In this document: piece by piece, positions 48,779-58,721 of the stretch
How positions within the stretch are numbered: position 1 is the first letter of the stretch
How the letters are laid out: each line of letters opens with the position of its first letter
From: Sphingobium cupriresistens
Lineage (GTDB): Bacteria; Pseudomonadota; Alphaproteobacteria; Sphingomonadales; Sphingomonadaceae
Direction of reading: 5' to 3'
Assembly (NCBI RefSeq): GCF_004152865.1
Contig: NZ_SEOO01000018.1
Coordinates: 23,325-87,324 of the forward strand
Length of the DNA stretch: 64,000 bases
The notes under the pieces: generated by a model
What the model was told of the DNA's origin: nothing
The model's database searches: none
What the model saw: the letters and a program-made list of their open reading frames with translations, nothing else
Program-made: the position numbers and the translations under genes

Positions 48779-49905
48779 TCCAATGTCTGGTCCGTCTTCG
48801 AAAAGCAGAGGCGGACCAGATGAGTGACCGGGTCGGCCGGATAAAAGGCGCTGATCGGGATCGCCGCCACGCCCGCTTCGTCGATGATGCGGTTGCAGAA
48901 AGCGACGTCGTCCAGCGCGATGCCCGACGCGGGCAGATCGATCGACAGGAACCAGGTCGCGGCGCTGGGCTGGACGACATAGCCCGCTGCCGCCAGCCCC
49001 GCCGCCAGCCGGTCGCGCGAGGCCTGATAGGCGGCGCGCTGCTCGGAGAACCAGGCGTCAGGATAGGCAAGCCCCTCCGCCACCGCCCATTGCAGGCCCG
49101 GCGGGGTGGTGAAGGTCAGGAACTGGTGGGCGCGCGCCAGCAGGGTGGCGATGGGTGGGGCGGCGCACATCCAGCCGACCTTCCAGCCGGTGACGGAGAA
49201 GATCTTGCCCGCCGACCCGATCTTCACCGTTCGGTCGCGCATCCCCGGAAAGGCGATCAGCGGGCGGTGCGGGATGCCGTCATAAACGGTCTGTTCCCAG
49301 ACTTCGTCGCAGATGGCGATGAGGTCGTGGGCGACGCAGAGGTCGGCCAGCAGCGCCAGTTCCGCGGCGCGCAGGACGATGCCGGTCGGGTTCACCGGAT
49401 TGTTCATCAGCAGGATGCGGGTGCGCGGCGTGATCGCTGCGCTCAGCGCTTCGCGGGTGACGCGCCAGTCGGGCGGGGTCAGCGTCACGACCTTCGCCAC
49501 GCCGCCGACGCGCTCGACCAATGGCAGATAGGCGTCGTAGAGCGGGGCCAGCATCAGCACTTCGTCGCCCGGCTTCACCAAGGCCAGCAGGCTGGCGGCG
49601 ATCGCCTCGGTCGCGCCGGAGGTGACGATCACCTCCTGCGGGCTGAGATCGCATTGCTGGTGACGGGCATAATGGTCGGCGATCGCGCTGCGCAGTTCGG
49701 GCAGGCCAGCCATCGGCGGATATTGGCTGGATTTGGTGAGCAGCGCGTCGGCGGCAGCCTGCAACACGGCGCGGGGACCGGGGCTTTCGGGAAAGCCCTG
49801 GCCCAGGTTGATCGCGCCGGTTTCGCGGGCGCGGGCGGACATATGTTCGAAAATGGTGGTCGGCATGTCCCGATAGACGGGGTGGCCGAGGAGGGCGCTG
49901 GTCAT
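48733..49905 (-). CDS. PLP-dependent aminotransferase (class I/II)
   Basis: A 390-residue fold-type I aminotransferase. Visible are the N-terminal INLGQGFPESPGPRAVLQAA, the substrate-domain YPPMAGLPELRSAIADHY, NNPVNPTGIVL near residue 173, DEVWEQTVYDG near 202, the PLP-binding Lys in KIGSAGKIFSVTGWKVGW near 235, and a C-terminal VRLCFSKTDQTLDQ. It resembles methionine/kynurenine or N-succinyldiaminopimelate aminotransferases (YbdL/CCBL type); the substrate cannot be fixed. The start MTSALLGHPVYRDMPTTIFE at 49905 is preferred over an ATG four codons earlier. Confidence 0.9.
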   Translation of the reverse strand: MTSALLGHPVYRDMPTTIFEHMSARARETGAINLGQGFPESPGPRAVLQAAADALLTKSSQYPPMAGLPELRSAIADHYARHQQCDLSPQEVIVTSGATEAIAASLLALVKPGDEVLMLAPLYDAYLPLVERVGGVAKVVTLTPPDWRVTREALSAAITPRTRILLMNNPVNPTGIVLRAAELALLADLCVAHDLIAICDEVWEQTVYDGIPHRPLIAFPGMRDRTVKIGSAGKIFSVTGWKVGWMCAAPPIATLLARAHQFLTFTTPPGLQWAVAEGLAYPDAWFSEQRAAYQASRDRLAAGLAAAGYVVQPSAATWFLSIDLPASGIALDDVAFCNRIIDEAGVAAIPISAFYPADPVTHLVRLCFSKTDQTLDQAIARLAAFRATLG

Positions 49906-49983
49906 ATCAGTCTCCACCGCTGCGGCCGCTTGCGCGGCCGAATAAACCGGATGGCCGTCCCCCGAACGGCCGTTGATCCCGGT

Positions 49984-51543
49984 TTATTCCCATTCGATGG
50001 TCCCCGGCGGCTTCGAGGTGTAGTCGTACACCACGCGGTTGATGCCCTTGACCTCGTTGATGATGCGGGTCGCGACGCGGCTGAGGAAGGCGGCGTCGAA
50101 GGGATAGATGTCGGCGGTCATGCCGTCGGTGGAGGTCACGGCGCGCACGGCGCAGACGCTGTCATAGGTGCGCAGGTCGCCCATGACACCGACGGTGCGG
50201 ACCGGGAGCAGTACGGCGAAGGCCTGCCAGATCGCGTCGTACAGCCCTGCGTTGCGGATTTCCTCCAGATAGATGAAGTCCGCCTTGCGGAGAATGTCGC
50301 AGCGTTCCTTGGTCACTTCGCCGGGGATGCGGATGGCGAGGCCGGGGCCGGGGAAGGGATGGCGGCCGACGAAAATGTCGGGCAGGCCCAGTTCCTTGCC
50401 CAGCACGCGGACTTCGTCTTTGAACAGTTCGCGTAAAGGTTCGACCAGCTTCATGTTCATGCGTTCGGGCAGGCCGCCGACATTATGGTGCGACTTGATC
50501 GTGACCGAAGGGCCGCCGGTGAAGCTGACCGATTCGATGACGTCGGGATAGAGCGTGCCCTGCGCGAGGAAATCGGCGCCGCCGACCTTGGCGGCTTCCT
50601 CCTCGAAGACCTTGATGAATTCGCCGCCGATGAACTTGCGCTTCTTTTCCGGGTCGGTGAGGCCGGCAAGGCCGCCCAGGAAGCGGTCTTCCGCGTTCAC
50701 ATGGACCAGCTTGATGCCATAATGTTCGCGGAACAGGCTGACCACCTGTTCGGCCTCGCCCAGACGCATCAGGCCATGATCGACGAATACGCAGGTGAGC
50801 TGATCGCCGATCGCTTCGTGGATCAGGACCGCGGCGACCGCGCTGTCGACGCCGCCGGACAGGCCGCAGATCACCCGGCCTTCGCCCACTTGCGCGCGGA
50901 TTTCGGCGATCTTGGCCGCGCGAAATTCGGCCATGGTCCAGTCACCGGCCAGGCCGCAGACATGGCGGACGAAATTGGCGAGCAATTTGGCGCCGTCGGG
51001 GGTGTGGACGACTTCGGGATGGAATTGGGTGGCGTAGAAGCGCTTCGCCTCGTTTGCGGTGATGGCGTAGGGCGCGCCTTCGCTGGTGGCGACGACTTCG
51101 AAGCCGGGAGCGAGGGTCGTGACCTTGTCGCCATGGCTCATCCAGACCTGATGCTTGTCGCCGGTGGTCCACAGGCCATCGAACAGGGCGCACGGCTTCT
51201 TCACTTCGATGAAGGCGCGGCCGAACTCGCCGCTTTCGCCGCCTTCGACATTGCCGCCGAGCTGCTGCATCATCGTCTGCTGGCCGTAGCAGATGCCAAG
51301 GATAGGGATGCCCGCGTCGAAGAGGGCTTGCGGGGCGCGGGGGCTGTCTTCCCACATGACCGAGGAGGGGCCGCCCGACAGAATGATGCCCTTGGGCTGC
51401 ATCCGCGCGAAGGCTTCGGCGGCGGTGTTGAAGGGGGCGATTTCGGAATAGACGCCGGCTTCGCGCACGCGCCGGGCGATGAGCTGGGTCACCTGGCTGC
51501 CGAAGTCCACGATAAGGATGGAATCCTGAAGGGGCAGCGTCAT
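49984..51543 (-). CDS. guaA: GMP synthase (glutamine-hydrolysing)
   Basis: Converts XMP to GMP with ATP and glutamine. The protein has 519 residues. The class I amidotransferase half has Cys in [17 protein letters not shown] near residue 84 and the His-x-Glu in [13 protein letters not shown] near 173. The ATP-pyrophosphatase P-loop is [19 protein letters not shown] near 228, and the C-terminal dimerisation domain ends PPGTIEWE, as is typical. The start at 51543 ([17 protein letters not shown]) is the family start. Confidence 0.97.
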   Translation of the reverse strand: MTLPLQDSILIVDFGSQVTQLIARRVREAGVYSEIAPFNTAAEAFARMQPKGIILSGGPSSVMWEDSPRAPQALFDAGIPILGICYGQQTMMQQLGGNVEGGESGEFGRAFIEVKKPCALFDGLWTTGDKHQVWMSHGDKVTTLAPGFEVVATSEGAPYAITANEAKRFYATQFHPEVVHTPDGAKLLANFVRHVCGLAGDWTMAEFRAAKIAEIRAQVGEGRVICGLSGGVDSAVAAVLIHEAIGDQLTCVFVDHGLMRLGEAEQVVSLFREHYGIKLVHVNAEDRFLGGLAGLTDPEKKRKFIGGEFIKVFEEEAAKVGGADFLAQGTLYPDVIESVSFTGGPSVTIKSHHNVGGLPERMNMKLVEPLRELFKDEVRVLGKELGLPDIFVGRHPFPGPGLAIRIPGEVTKERCDILRKADFIYLEEIRNAGLYDAIWQAFAVLLPVRTVGVMGDLRTYDSVCAVRAVTSTDGMTADIYPFDAAFLSRVATRIINEVKGINRVVYDYTSKPPGTIEWE

Positions 51544-51586
51544 CGAATCGCCTTTATGTCGAGCGTGGGAAGGGATTCGCGCCCGG

Positions 51587-52837
51587 TTAGTCGCCCGGCC
51601 CCGATATGTCCAGTTGCGGCTTGAACTGCTGCCCGGCGCGCCAGCCGATGAGCGCGGCGAAGGCCAGTACGGCGGCGGCGATGAGGAAGGCGCTGCCGAT
51701 GAAGGGCAGGGGCGGGCGGGGGCCGACCGACAGCGAGTAGATGGCGCCAAAGAAGAGCGGCGAGATGATGCCGGCGATCGCGCCGACGCTGTTGTTCGCG
51801 CCCTGCAACTGCCCCTGTTCGGATTCGGAGACGTGGCGGGTCATCAGCGACTGGAGCGTCGGCATAGCGAGGCCCCAGAGCGCGTTGGGGAACATGGCGG
51901 CGACGAACAGCCAGCCGGTGGACGCGAGGCCCATGGACGCAATGCCGATGGCGCCGAAGCAAAGGCCCACGACCATGGTGGCGCGGTCGCCCAGGCGCTT
52001 GACCACCGGGCCTACAGCCAAGCCCTGCACCCCCATGTCCAGCAAGCCGACCAGCGCCAGCAGCCCGCCCACCTGCCATGCGCCCCAGCCATAGCGGTCG
52101 CCAGCATAGAGGACAAAGATGGCGGAAAAAATGTGGTGGGCGAAATAGAGGAGGAAATTGCCGACGGCGAGGCTGGAGAGTTCCGGGTGCGAGCGGAGCA
52201 GCTTCAATGCGCCGAAGGGGTTGGCGCGGCGCCAGCTGAACGCCATGCGCTTTGCCGGGGCGAGCGATTCGGGCAGGACGAAGCAGCCATAAAGGAAGGC
52301 GAGGCCGGACAGGGCGGCGGCGGCCCAGAAGGGCGCGCGCAGCGAAATTTCGCCCAGCAGGCCGCCGATCAGCGGGCCGGCGACGAAGCCCGCGCTGAAG
52401 GCCGCGCCGATGAGGCCATAGCCCCTGGCGCGATCCTGTGGCGGGGTGATGTCGGCCATATAGGCGAAGGTGGAGGTGAAGCTGGACGAGGTGACGCCCG
52501 CCAGGATGCGGCCCAATGCCAGCCACCAGAGATTGGGCGCGAGCGCCATCAGCACGAAGTCGAGCGCGAGGCCCGCGACCGAGATCAGGATCACCGGGCG
52601 GCGGCCGAAACGGTCGGACAGCGAGCCGATGAGCGGCGAACAGACGAACTGCATCCCGGCCCAGAGGGCGACGAACAGGCCGTTCCACATGCCCGCCGCC
52701 GCATCCGAGCCGGACAGGATTTCGATCAATTGCGGCAGGACCGGGATGACGATCCCCATCGACATGACGTCGAGCAGCGCCGTGATGAGGATGAAGGCGA
52801 TCGCGGCGGTGCGACGGGGCATAAACGGGGCGGTCAT
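51587..52837 (-). CDS. TetA-like MFS drug/H+ antiporter
   Basis: A 416-residue, 12-helix major facilitator of the TCR/Tet subgroup. It starts [20 protein letters not shown]. The MFS motif A is [18 protein letters not shown] near residue 68, the antiporter motif C is [20 protein letters not shown] near 142, and a second-half motif A-like [19 protein letters not shown] is near 265. The real substrate (tetracycline or other) is unknown; chromosomal members are often of unknown range. The start [15 protein letters not shown] at 52837 is preferred. It lies 43 bases upstream of guaA on the same strand. Confidence 0.88.
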   Translation of the reverse strand: MTAPFMPRRTAAIAFILITALLDVMSMGIVIPVLPQLIEILSGSDAAAGMWNGLFVALWAGMQFVCSPLIGSLSDRFGRRPVILISVAGLALDFVLMALAPNLWWLALGRILAGVTSSSFTSTFAYMADITPPQDRARGYGLIGAAFSAGFVAGPLIGGLLGEISLRAPFWAAAALSGLAFLYGCFVLPESLAPAKRMAFSWRRANPFGALKLLRSHPELSSLAVGNFLLYFAHHIFSAIFVLYAGDRYGWGAWQVGGLLALVGLLDMGVQGLAVGPVVKRLGDRATMVVGLCFGAIGIASMGLASTGWLFVAAMFPNALWGLAMPTLQSLMTRHVSESEQGQLQGANNSVGAIAGIISPLFFGAIYSLSVGPRPPLPFIGSAFLIAAAVLAFAALIGWRAGQQFKPQLDISGPGD

Positions 52838-52884
52838 GGCGGTTGGCCTAACCGGCCATGACCGCCCTGCCAAGCGGATGCGTG

Positions 52885-53511
52885 TTACTGTGCTGTAAGA
52901 TCGCGGCTGATGTATACGTTCGCCACGCGGCCGTTTTTCATGGCGCAGGTGAAGCGGCGCGAGACGCCGTCATTGGCGCGGTAGCTGGCGCGGGTTTCGA
53001 CATAGCCGTCGATATTATAACCGTCCGCCGTGGCGAGGGGCGTTTCCATGTGGCGGACTTCGGCATAGCCGCCTTCGCGGTCCTGCGCTTCGTCGCGCGC
53101 GGCCATGGCGCAGGCGTCTGTCATGCCGTCGTCCTGCGCGGCGACATCGGAAAAGTCCGCGTCGTCGCGCGCAGGCGTATCGTTGCGGATGTCCGTGCCA
53201 TAGTCGGTGCCGGTGCGGGGCGGCGGCGCATCATATGTCCCGCCGGTGTTCGGGTCGCGGACCTGCTTGTTCCTGTTCACGGAGGAGGCGACGACCGCGA
53301 CCGCGCCAAGAATGGCGGCGACGCCGATCGCGTCGCCCAGGCCAAAGCCGTCGCCGCGGCGATGATGCCGGTTCCAGCCGCCAGGACCGCCGCCATTCCA
53401 GCCCCGGTCATAGCCATAACGCGGACGAGCCTCTGCGGCGCTGACGCTGCCCAGCAGCAGTCCCGCGCTCACCAGCGCTCCGGTCATCCAGCGTGTCTTG
53501 GTCCCGATCAT
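52885..53511 (-). CDS. exported hypothetical protein with Gly/Arg-rich region
   Basis: A 208-residue protein with a signal peptide (about residues 1-28, GALVSAGLLLGSVSAAEA). A Gly/Arg/His-rich stretch follows (RPRYGYDRGWNGGGPGGWNR), then a short hydrophobic segment (IGVAAILGAVAVVASSV, about residues 62-78). The C-terminal globular part has two cysteines and the segment VSRRFTCAMKNGRVANVYIS. It resembles a family of periplasmic proteins common in sphingomonads, without known function. Confidence 0.72.
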   Translation of the reverse strand: MIGTKTRWMTGALVSAGLLLGSVSAAEARPRYGYDRGWNGGGPGGWNRHHRRGDGFGLGDAIGVAAILGAVAVVASSVNRNKQVRDPNTGGTYDAPPPRTGTDYGTDIRNDTPARDDADFSDVAAQDDGMTDACAMAARDEAQDREGGYAEVRHMETPLATADGYNIDGYVETRASYRANDGVSRRFTCAMKNGRVANVYISRDLTAQ

Positions 53512-53575
53512 GCCTGCGTCTCCATGCGATGGACGGGGATATATCTGCGGTCGGCTGTCGCGCGGCTGAATAAAA

Positions 53576-55771
53576 TTACTGCGGCTTGGCCTTGATCTGC
53601 AATCCGGTGAAATAGGCCGCGAAGCCGTAGCTGTCGGCATATTCGTCGATCAGCTTATCCACTGGCTTGCCCGATCCATGGCCCGCCCGGTTTTCGACGC
53701 GCAGCAGGCGGGGGCGGGCGCCCAGGTCCGCGGCCTGGAGCGCGGCGGCATATTTGAAACTATGGGCGGGAACGACGCGATCGTCGGTGTCCGCGGTGGT
53801 CACCAATATCGCGGGATAATCCTTTCCGCCCAATATGTTGTGATAGGGCGAATAGCCATAAAGCAGGGGGAAATCGGCCGCCTTGTCGGGCGATCCATAA
53901 TCGTCGATCCAGTAGCGGCCCGCGGTGAAGCGGTCGAAGCGCAGCATGTCCATGACGCCGACGGCGGGCAGCGCGGCGGCGAACAGGTCCGGGCGCTGGT
54001 TGACCACGGCGCCGACGAGCAGCCCGCCGTTCGATCGGCCCTCGATCGCGAGGCCGTTCTGGGGGGTGAAGCCGTTGGCTTTCAGATATTCGGCCGCGGC
54101 GATGAAATCGTCGAAGACATTCTGTTTGTTCGCGCCGCGCCCGGCATCGTGCCACGCCTTCCCATATTCCCCGCCGCCGCGCAGATTGGCGATGGCATAG
54201 GCGCCGCCCTGTTCCAGCCAGGCCATGCGGGTCGCCGAATAGCCGGGCGTGAGGCTGATGTTGAAGCCGCCATAGCCGTAGAGGATGGTCGGCGCGGCGA
54301 TCGCGCGATCGGCCAGCGCCTTCTTGCGCAGGATCGTCATCGGGATCAGCGTGCCGTCCTTCGACGGGTAGAGGCGCTGTTCGATGCCGAAATCACGGGG
54401 GTCGAAGGGCAGGTCGGGCTGGGCGAAGATCTGGCTTTGCAGGCTGGCCGTGTCGAAGCGGTAGATGCTGGACGGGGTGACGAAGCCGGAGAAGCTGAAG
54501 AAGGTTTCGGGGTCGCCCTCCCGCCCGCCAAAGCCCGCTGCGGTGCCAAAGCCCGGCAGCGGCACGTCGGTCACCTTGCGCCCGTCCAGATCGACCAGTT
54601 CGGCGACCGTCTGGGCGTCGCTCATATAGGCCAGGATCATGCGGTTGCCGACCAGCGATCCGCCCGCCAGCGTTTCGGGCCGTTCGCGGACCAGTTCACG
54701 CGGTCCCCGGCGCGGCCGCGATGCGTCGAGCGTCACCACCCGCATGTGGGGCGCGCGGTCGTCGGTCAGGAAGAAGAGGGTCGTGCCCTTGCTGCCGATC
54801 AGCCGCCAGTCCTGCGCCGGTCCCTTGACCAGCAGGCGGGGCTTGATCGGGCCGCCGGTGAGTTCGGCGACATGGAGTTCGCGGCGGGGGTCTATGCCCT
54901 GAAAGGAGCTGATGATCAGCCAGCGGCCGTCGCCGGTCACCTGGGCCTGATGGCTGAGGGCGGGCCGGTCGGGCGTGGCGTAGACGAGTTGATCCTGCGC
55001 CTGACGGGTGCCGATGCGGTGATAATAGAGTTGCTGGTCTTCGTTGGCGGAGCGGAAGGCCTGACCCTCCTGGGGCGCGGCGAAGCGGGAGTAGAAAAAG
55101 CCCTCTGCCCGGCCGTCCCAGGCGATCTGGGAGAATTTCACCCATTCGACCCGGTCGTCCAGCATTTTGCCGGTATCGACGTCGAGCAGTTTGAGCGTGC
55201 GCCAGTCGCTGCCGGCCTCCTGCACCGCGAAGGCGAGGGTGCGGCCGTCGGGGGAGGGGGTCCATTCGGCCAGCGCGCTCGCGCCGTCCTTCGCCCAGTC
55301 ATTGGGGTCGAGCAGCAGGCGTTGCGGGCCGGACAGCCCGTCGCGGACATAGAGCGGGGTCTGGTTCTCCAGTCCCTTGTTATAGCCATAGAAATAGCGG
55401 CCGCCCGCCTTGCGCGGCACGGTGTAGCGCCCGTGCGAGAGCAACGCCCGCATCCGGCCCTTGAGCGCTTCGCGGCCGGGCAGGTCGTCGAGATAACGGC
55501 GGGTGAGGGCATTTTCCCGCCCCACCCAGTCGCGCACCGCAGGGTCGGCGCGCAGGTCGTTTTCCAGCCAGCGATAGGGATCGGCGACCTTCACGCCGAA
55601 ATGATCCTCGACCAGGTCCAGCCGTTTCGTGATCGGATAGCGCAGCACGCCGGCTTCCGTGCGCCCGCCCGCATCGATGGCGGCGGCTTCCGGGGTCGCG
55701 CCGTCCGGTTCCGCCAGGACGGGATTGGCCGCCAGCAACAGCGGCAGCAGGATCAGGGCAGCGGCGCGCAT
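53576..55771 (-). CDS. exported prolyl oligopeptidase (S9A)
   Basis: A 731-residue serine peptidase cutting after proline in short peptides, exported by a signal peptide (MRAAALILLPLLLAANPVLA at the N-terminus). A seven-bladed propeller (about residues 80-430) precedes the alpha/beta-hydrolase domain. The triad is Ser in LAIEGRSNGGLLVGAVVNQR near residue 570, Asp in TADTDDRVVPAHS near 655 and His in NRAGHGSGKPV near 690. The start at 55771 is chosen so that the signal peptide is at the N-terminus; the ATG eight codons earlier is possible. Confidence 0.94.
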   Translation of the reverse strand: MRAAALILLPLLLAANPVLAEPDGATPEAAAIDAGGRTEAGVLRYPITKRLDLVEDHFGVKVADPYRWLENDLRADPAVRDWVGRENALTRRYLDDLPGREALKGRMRALLSHGRYTVPRKAGGRYFYGYNKGLENQTPLYVRDGLSGPQRLLLDPNDWAKDGASALAEWTPSPDGRTLAFAVQEAGSDWRTLKLLDVDTGKMLDDRVEWVKFSQIAWDGRAEGFFYSRFAAPQEGQAFRSANEDQQLYYHRIGTRQAQDQLVYATPDRPALSHQAQVTGDGRWLIISSFQGIDPRRELHVAELTGGPIKPRLLVKGPAQDWRLIGSKGTTLFFLTDDRAPHMRVVTLDASRPRRGPRELVRERPETLAGGSLVGNRMILAYMSDAQTVAELVDLDGRKVTDVPLPGFGTAAGFGGREGDPETFFSFSGFVTPSSIYRFDTASLQSQIFAQPDLPFDPRDFGIEQRLYPSKDGTLIPMTILRKKALADRAIAAPTILYGYGGFNISLTPGYSATRMAWLEQGGAYAIANLRGGGEYGKAWHDAGRGANKQNVFDDFIAAAEYLKANGFTPQNGLAIEGRSNGGLLVGAVVNQRPDLFAAALPAVGVMDMLRFDRFTAGRYWIDDYGSPDKAADFPLLYGYSPYHNILGGKDYPAILVTTADTDDRVVPAHSFKYAAALQAADLGARPRLLRVENRAGHGSGKPVDKLIDEYADSYGFAAYFTGLQIKAKPQ

Positions 55772-55799
55772 CCTCTCTTTTCGACTCTTTTCCAAACGA

Positions 55800-55836
55800 C
55801 AACAGGCCGTGGCTCCTAGAGAGCCACGGCCTGTTG
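55800..55836 (-). terminator. terminator of the rpsM-rplQ operon
   Basis: A perfect 16-bp inverted repeat (caacaggccgtggctc / gagccacggcctgttg) with a 5-nt loop, 36 bases past the rplQ stop codon. It is the strongest simple hairpin in the window and stands at the end of the ribosomal operon. Confidence 0.82.
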
Positions 55837-55872
55837 GTAAAGCGCCAGTCCCTTAATCCGGGACTGGTCGGA

Positions 55873-56295
55873 TCAGGCTTCTTCCAGCTCGTCGTCTGCG
55901 CTGAAGACCGGACCGCTGTCCTGGCCCTTGGCGCTGACGTCGCGGTCGACCAGTTCGATGATCGCCATCGGCGCCGCGTCGGACGCGCGGAAACCGGCCT
56001 TGATCACGCGGGTATAGCCGCCGTTGCGGTCCTTGTAGCGCTCGGCCAGGACTTCGAACAGCTTGACCAGCTGCGCATCGTCCTTCAGCCGGGCGTCGGC
56101 CAGGCGACGGTTGGACAGGCCACCCTTTTTGGCGAGGGTGATCAGCTTTTCGACGTAGGGGCGCAGCGCCTTCGCCTTGACCGCGCCGGTCATGATCTGC
56201 TCATGCTTGATGAGCGAGGCGGCCAGGTTGCGCAGAAGCGCATTACGATGGCCGGTGGCGCGTTGCAGCTTACGCTGACCCATTTTGTGACGCAT
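55873..56295 (-). CDS. rplQ: 50S ribosomal protein L17
   Basis: A 140-residue L17. The N-terminus [20 protein letters not shown] is nearly universal, followed by [20 protein letters not shown] and GYTRVIKAG. An alphaproteobacterial C-terminal extension of about 20 acidic residues ends ADDELEEA. It follows rpoA after a 176-base gap that holds a large inverted repeat. Confidence 0.98.
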   Translation of the reverse strand: MRHKMGQRKLQRATGHRNALLRNLAASLIKHEQIMTGAVKAKALRPYVEKLITLAKKGGLSNRRLADARLKDDAQLVKLFEVLAERYKDRNGGYTRVIKAGFRASDAAPMAIIELVDRDVSAKGQDSGPVFSADDELEEA

Positions 56296-56388
56296 GTTGC
56301 ATTCCTTCGTTCGTTAAGGGACCGTGTGAGGTATCCCAGACCAGGCGGCGAATAAGGGGCGCCGCCCAAAACCCCGATAAACCAGCAT

Positions 56389-56461
56389 CCGTTCGCTTCG
56401 AGCGTGGCGAGAAGCGTCTTGCGCGCGCTTCCCGCTTCTCGACTTCGCTCGAAACGAACGG
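56389..56461. repeat. long double inverted repeat between rpoA and rplQ
   Basis: ccgttcgcttcgagcg at the left pairs with cgctcgaaacgaacgg at the right (15 of 16 positions), and inside it cgagaagcg pairs with cgcttctcg. Together they make a two-tier hairpin of some 24 pairs. The ctcgacttcgctcgaaacgaac part looks like a mobile repeat unit of sphingomonads. It sits 10 bases after the rpoA stop, so it may cause partial termination or RNA processing before rplQ. Confidence 0.72.
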
Positions 56462-56471
56462 CAGTCTGGCT

Positions 56472-57533
56472 TTAACCCAGCAGCTCCTGTTCGAGCTTCT
56501 TGGCCATTTCCTCGATATTCTCCGGCGGCCAGCCAGGGATGTCCATGCCCAGGCGCAGGCCCATGGACGACAGCACTTCCTTGATTTCGTTCAGCGACTT
56601 GCGGCCGAAATTGGGGGTGCGCAGCATCTCGGCTTCGGTCTTCTGGACCAGATCGCCGATATAGATGATGTTGTCGTTCTTGAGGCAGTTGGCCGAGCGG
56701 ACCGACAGTTCCAGTTCGTCCACCTTCTTGAGAAGATAGCGGTTGATCTGGTTGGTGTCGCTTTCGCCTTCCGAAGCCGCAGCGGCGGTGTGACCCGCAG
56801 CAGGCGCAGCGGCGGGCAGCGCGTCTTCGAAGTGGACGAACAGCTGGAGCTGGTCCTGCAGGATACGGGCGGCGTAGGCCACCGCGTCTTCCGGCGTGAC
56901 GGTGCCATCGGTTTCGATGGTCAGCGACAGCTTGTCATAGTCCAGTTCCTGGCCGACGCGGGTATTGTCCACCTTGTAGGCGACCTGACGGACCGGCGAG
57001 TAGAGCGCATCGATCGGAATGAGGCCGATAGGGGCGTCCGCCGGGCGGTTGGCGACGGCGGGGACATAACCCTTGCCGATGTCAGCCGTCAGTTCCATGT
57101 TGAGCGTTGCGCCCTGGTCCAGATGGCAGATGACCAGTTCGGGGTTCATCACTTCGATGTCGCCCACGACGCTGATATCGCCCGCCTTCACCACGGCCGG
57201 GCCCGTGGCGGACAGCTGCAGCCGCTTGGGGCCTTCGCCTTCCATGCGCAGCGCGACCTGCTTGATATTGAGGACGATGTCGGTCACGTCTTCGCGGACG
57301 CCGGCGAGCGACGAGAATTCATGCAGGACGTTCTCGATCTTGATCGAGGTGACCGCCGCGCCCTGGAGCGAGGAAAGAAGAACCCGCCGCAACGCATTGC
57401 CGAGCGTCAGGCCGAAACCGCGCTCAAGCGGTTCGGCGACGAAGGTCGCCTTGCGCTTGCCGTCGCTGGTCGGCTTGATTTCGAGGGCGTTGGGCTTCTT
57501 CAATTCCTGCCAGTTCTTCATGTTGACAGTCAT
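56472..57533 (-). CDS. rpoA: DNA-directed RNA polymerase subunit alpha
   Basis: A 353-residue alpha subunit. The N-terminal dimerisation domain has [20 protein letters not shown] near residue 35 and [14 protein letters not shown] linker rich in alanine ([18 protein letters not shown], about residues 245-262) leads to the C-terminal domain with [20 protein letters not shown] and [18 protein letters not shown]. Length and motifs are standard. Confidence 0.98.
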   Translation of the reverse strand: MTVNMKNWQELKKPNALEIKPTSDGKRKATFVAEPLERGFGLTLGNALRRVLLSSLQGAAVTSIKIENVLHEFSSLAGVREDVTDIVLNIKQVALRMEGEGPKRLQLSATGPAVVKAGDISVVGDIEVMNPELVICHLDQGATLNMELTADIGKGYVPAVANRPADAPIGLIPIDALYSPVRQVAYKVDNTRVGQELDYDKLSLTIETDGTVTPEDAVAYAARILQDQLQLFVHFEDALPAAAPAAGHTAAAASEGESDTNQINRYLLKKVDELELSVRSANCLKNDNIIYIGDLVQKTEAEMLRTPNFGRKSLNEIKEVLSSMGLRLGMDIPGWPPENIEEMAKKLEQELLG

Positions 57534-57611
57534 GTAATTCCCCTGGGGATGTGGCCGAAACGCTTATCATCCTGGACCCGACAGGACGTTGCGGCCGATG
57601 TAGACGGGTAA

Positions 57612-57633
57612 CGGGCGGCGCGTCCGCCGCCCG
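57612..57633. other. hairpin between rpsK and rpoA
   Basis: A 9-bp perfect GC stem (cgggcggcg / cgccgcccg) with a 4-nt loop lies 19 bases past the rpsK stop codon in the 118-base gap. No U-run follows. Confidence 0.55.
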
Positions 57634-57651
57634 CATGTCGTTCAGCCGCTG

Positions 57652-58041
57652 TTAGACGCGGCGACGCTTGGACGGACGCACGCCATTGTGCGGGATCGGC
57701 GTCACGTCGCGGATGGAGGTGATGTGGAAGCCGACGGCCTGCAGCGCGCGCAGAGCCGATTCACGGCCCGAACCGGGGCCTTTGACTTCGACTTCCAAAG
57801 TACGGACGCCATGTTCGGCGGCCTTGCGGCCAGCGTCTTCGGCGCACACCTGAGCGGCGTACGGCGTGGACTTGCGGCTGCCCTTGAAGCCCATCATGCC
57901 GGCCGAGGACCACGAAATCGCGTTGCCCTGGGCGTCGGTGATGGTCACCATGGTGTTGTTGAAGCTGGCGTTGACGTGGGCCACGCCGGCCGAGATGTTC
58001 TTGCGTTCGCGGCGCTTAATGCGCTGGGGTTCGCGTGCCAT
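57652..58041 (-). CDS. rpsK: 30S ribosomal protein S11
   Basis: A 129-residue S11 with the conserved [58 protein letters not shown] and the C-terminal [16 protein letters not shown]. Length and order in the operon are as expected. Confidence 0.98.
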   Translation of the reverse strand: MAREPQRIKRRERKNISAGVAHVNASFNNTMVTITDAQGNAISWSSAGMMGFKGSRKSTPYAAQVCAEDAGRKAAEHGVRTLEVEVKGPGSGRESALRALQAVGFHITSIRDVTPIPHNGVRPSKRRRV

Positions 58042-58115
58042 TTTGAGTTCTTCCTACAAAATCTGCTAGGCCTAGGCCGCGCCTTGTCGATGGCTGCCTC
58101 CGGCGGAGTAAGGCT

Positions 58116-58140
58116 GAAAACAGTCCCCCGGACTGTTTTC
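58116..58140. repeat. gaaaacagtcc palindromic repeat between rpsM and rpsK
   Basis: A perfect 11-bp inverted repeat (gaaaacagtcc / ggactgttttc) with a 3-nt loop ends 12 bases before the rpsM stop codon position, on the rpsK side. It resembles a dispersed palindrome of sphingomonad genomes. Confidence 0.6.
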
Positions 58141-58152
58141 CCGGCGCCTTAC

Positions 58153-58521
58153 TTACTTCTTCTTGCCAGCGATCGGCTTCGCCTTGCCCTTGCGGGTGCG
58201 CGCATTGGTGTGCGTGCGCTGGCCGCGGACCGGCAGGCCCTTGCGATGACGCAGGCCGCGATAGCAGGCCAGATCCATCAGGCGCTTGATGTTCATCGCG
58301 GTTTCGCGACGCAGGTCGCCCTCGACGGACAGGTCGGCGTCGATGGTTTCACGAATCTGAAGCACTTCGGCGTCGGACAGGTCCTGCACGCGGCGGCTGT
58401 GATCGATGCCCAGCTTGTCGGCGATGTCGACGGCGGTCTTGCGACCGATGCCGTGGATGTAGGTCAGCGCGATGATCACGCGCTTGTTGGTCGGGATGTT
58501 CACACCCGCAATACGTGCCAT
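58153..58521 (-). CDS. rpsM: 30S ribosomal protein S13
   Basis: A 122-residue S13. The N-terminus [20 protein letters not shown] and the C-terminal helix [20 protein letters not shown], followed by the lysine-rich tail [12 protein letters not shown], are typical. It is the first gene of the rpsM-rpsK-rpoA-rplQ group in this window; the usual upstream neighbours secY and adk are not here. Ribosome binding site caggaga lies eleven bases before the ATG. Confidence 0.98.
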   Translation of the reverse strand: MARIAGVNIPTNKRVIIALTYIHGIGRKTAVDIADKLGIDHSRRVQDLSDAEVLQIRETIDADLSVEGDLRRETAMNIKRLMDLACYRGLRHRKGLPVRGQRTHTNARTRKGKAKPIAGKKK

Positions 58522-58689
58522 GGTAATAGTGTCTCCTGCTCCACAGGGTCGACCGGAGCCGTCCCTATCTCAAAGCGTCCGAGCCGATTTTCCCTGGCCA
58601 GGAAAAACGGCCAATTACATAGCCCCAGGACGCAAAAAAGACGGCCAGTGCCAAAAGCACCGCCGCTCGCCACGTTCAGGGGAAGGGGG

Positions 58690-58718
58690 CCTTTAGCGAT
58701 TCGGCGGAAAACTGTCAA
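58690..58718 (-). promoter_or_regulatory. sigma70-type promoter of the rpsM operon
   Basis: On the minus strand TTGACA (58718-58713), a 17-base spacer and TAAAGG (58695-58690) form a good housekeeping promoter. Transcription would start near 58683, giving a leader of about 160 bases before rpsM. That leader includes a short hairpin (CGGTGC-TTTTG-GCACTG) followed by GCCGTCTTTTTT, which could act as an attenuator. Confidence 0.7.
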
Positions 58719-58721
58719 TTG

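Noticed and set aside
51540..52688. 382-codon minus-strand frame across the MFS transporter gene
   Set aside because: It overlaps the TetA-like gene in another frame, is Arg/Pro/Ala-rich and has no membrane pattern, unlike the real 12-helix product.
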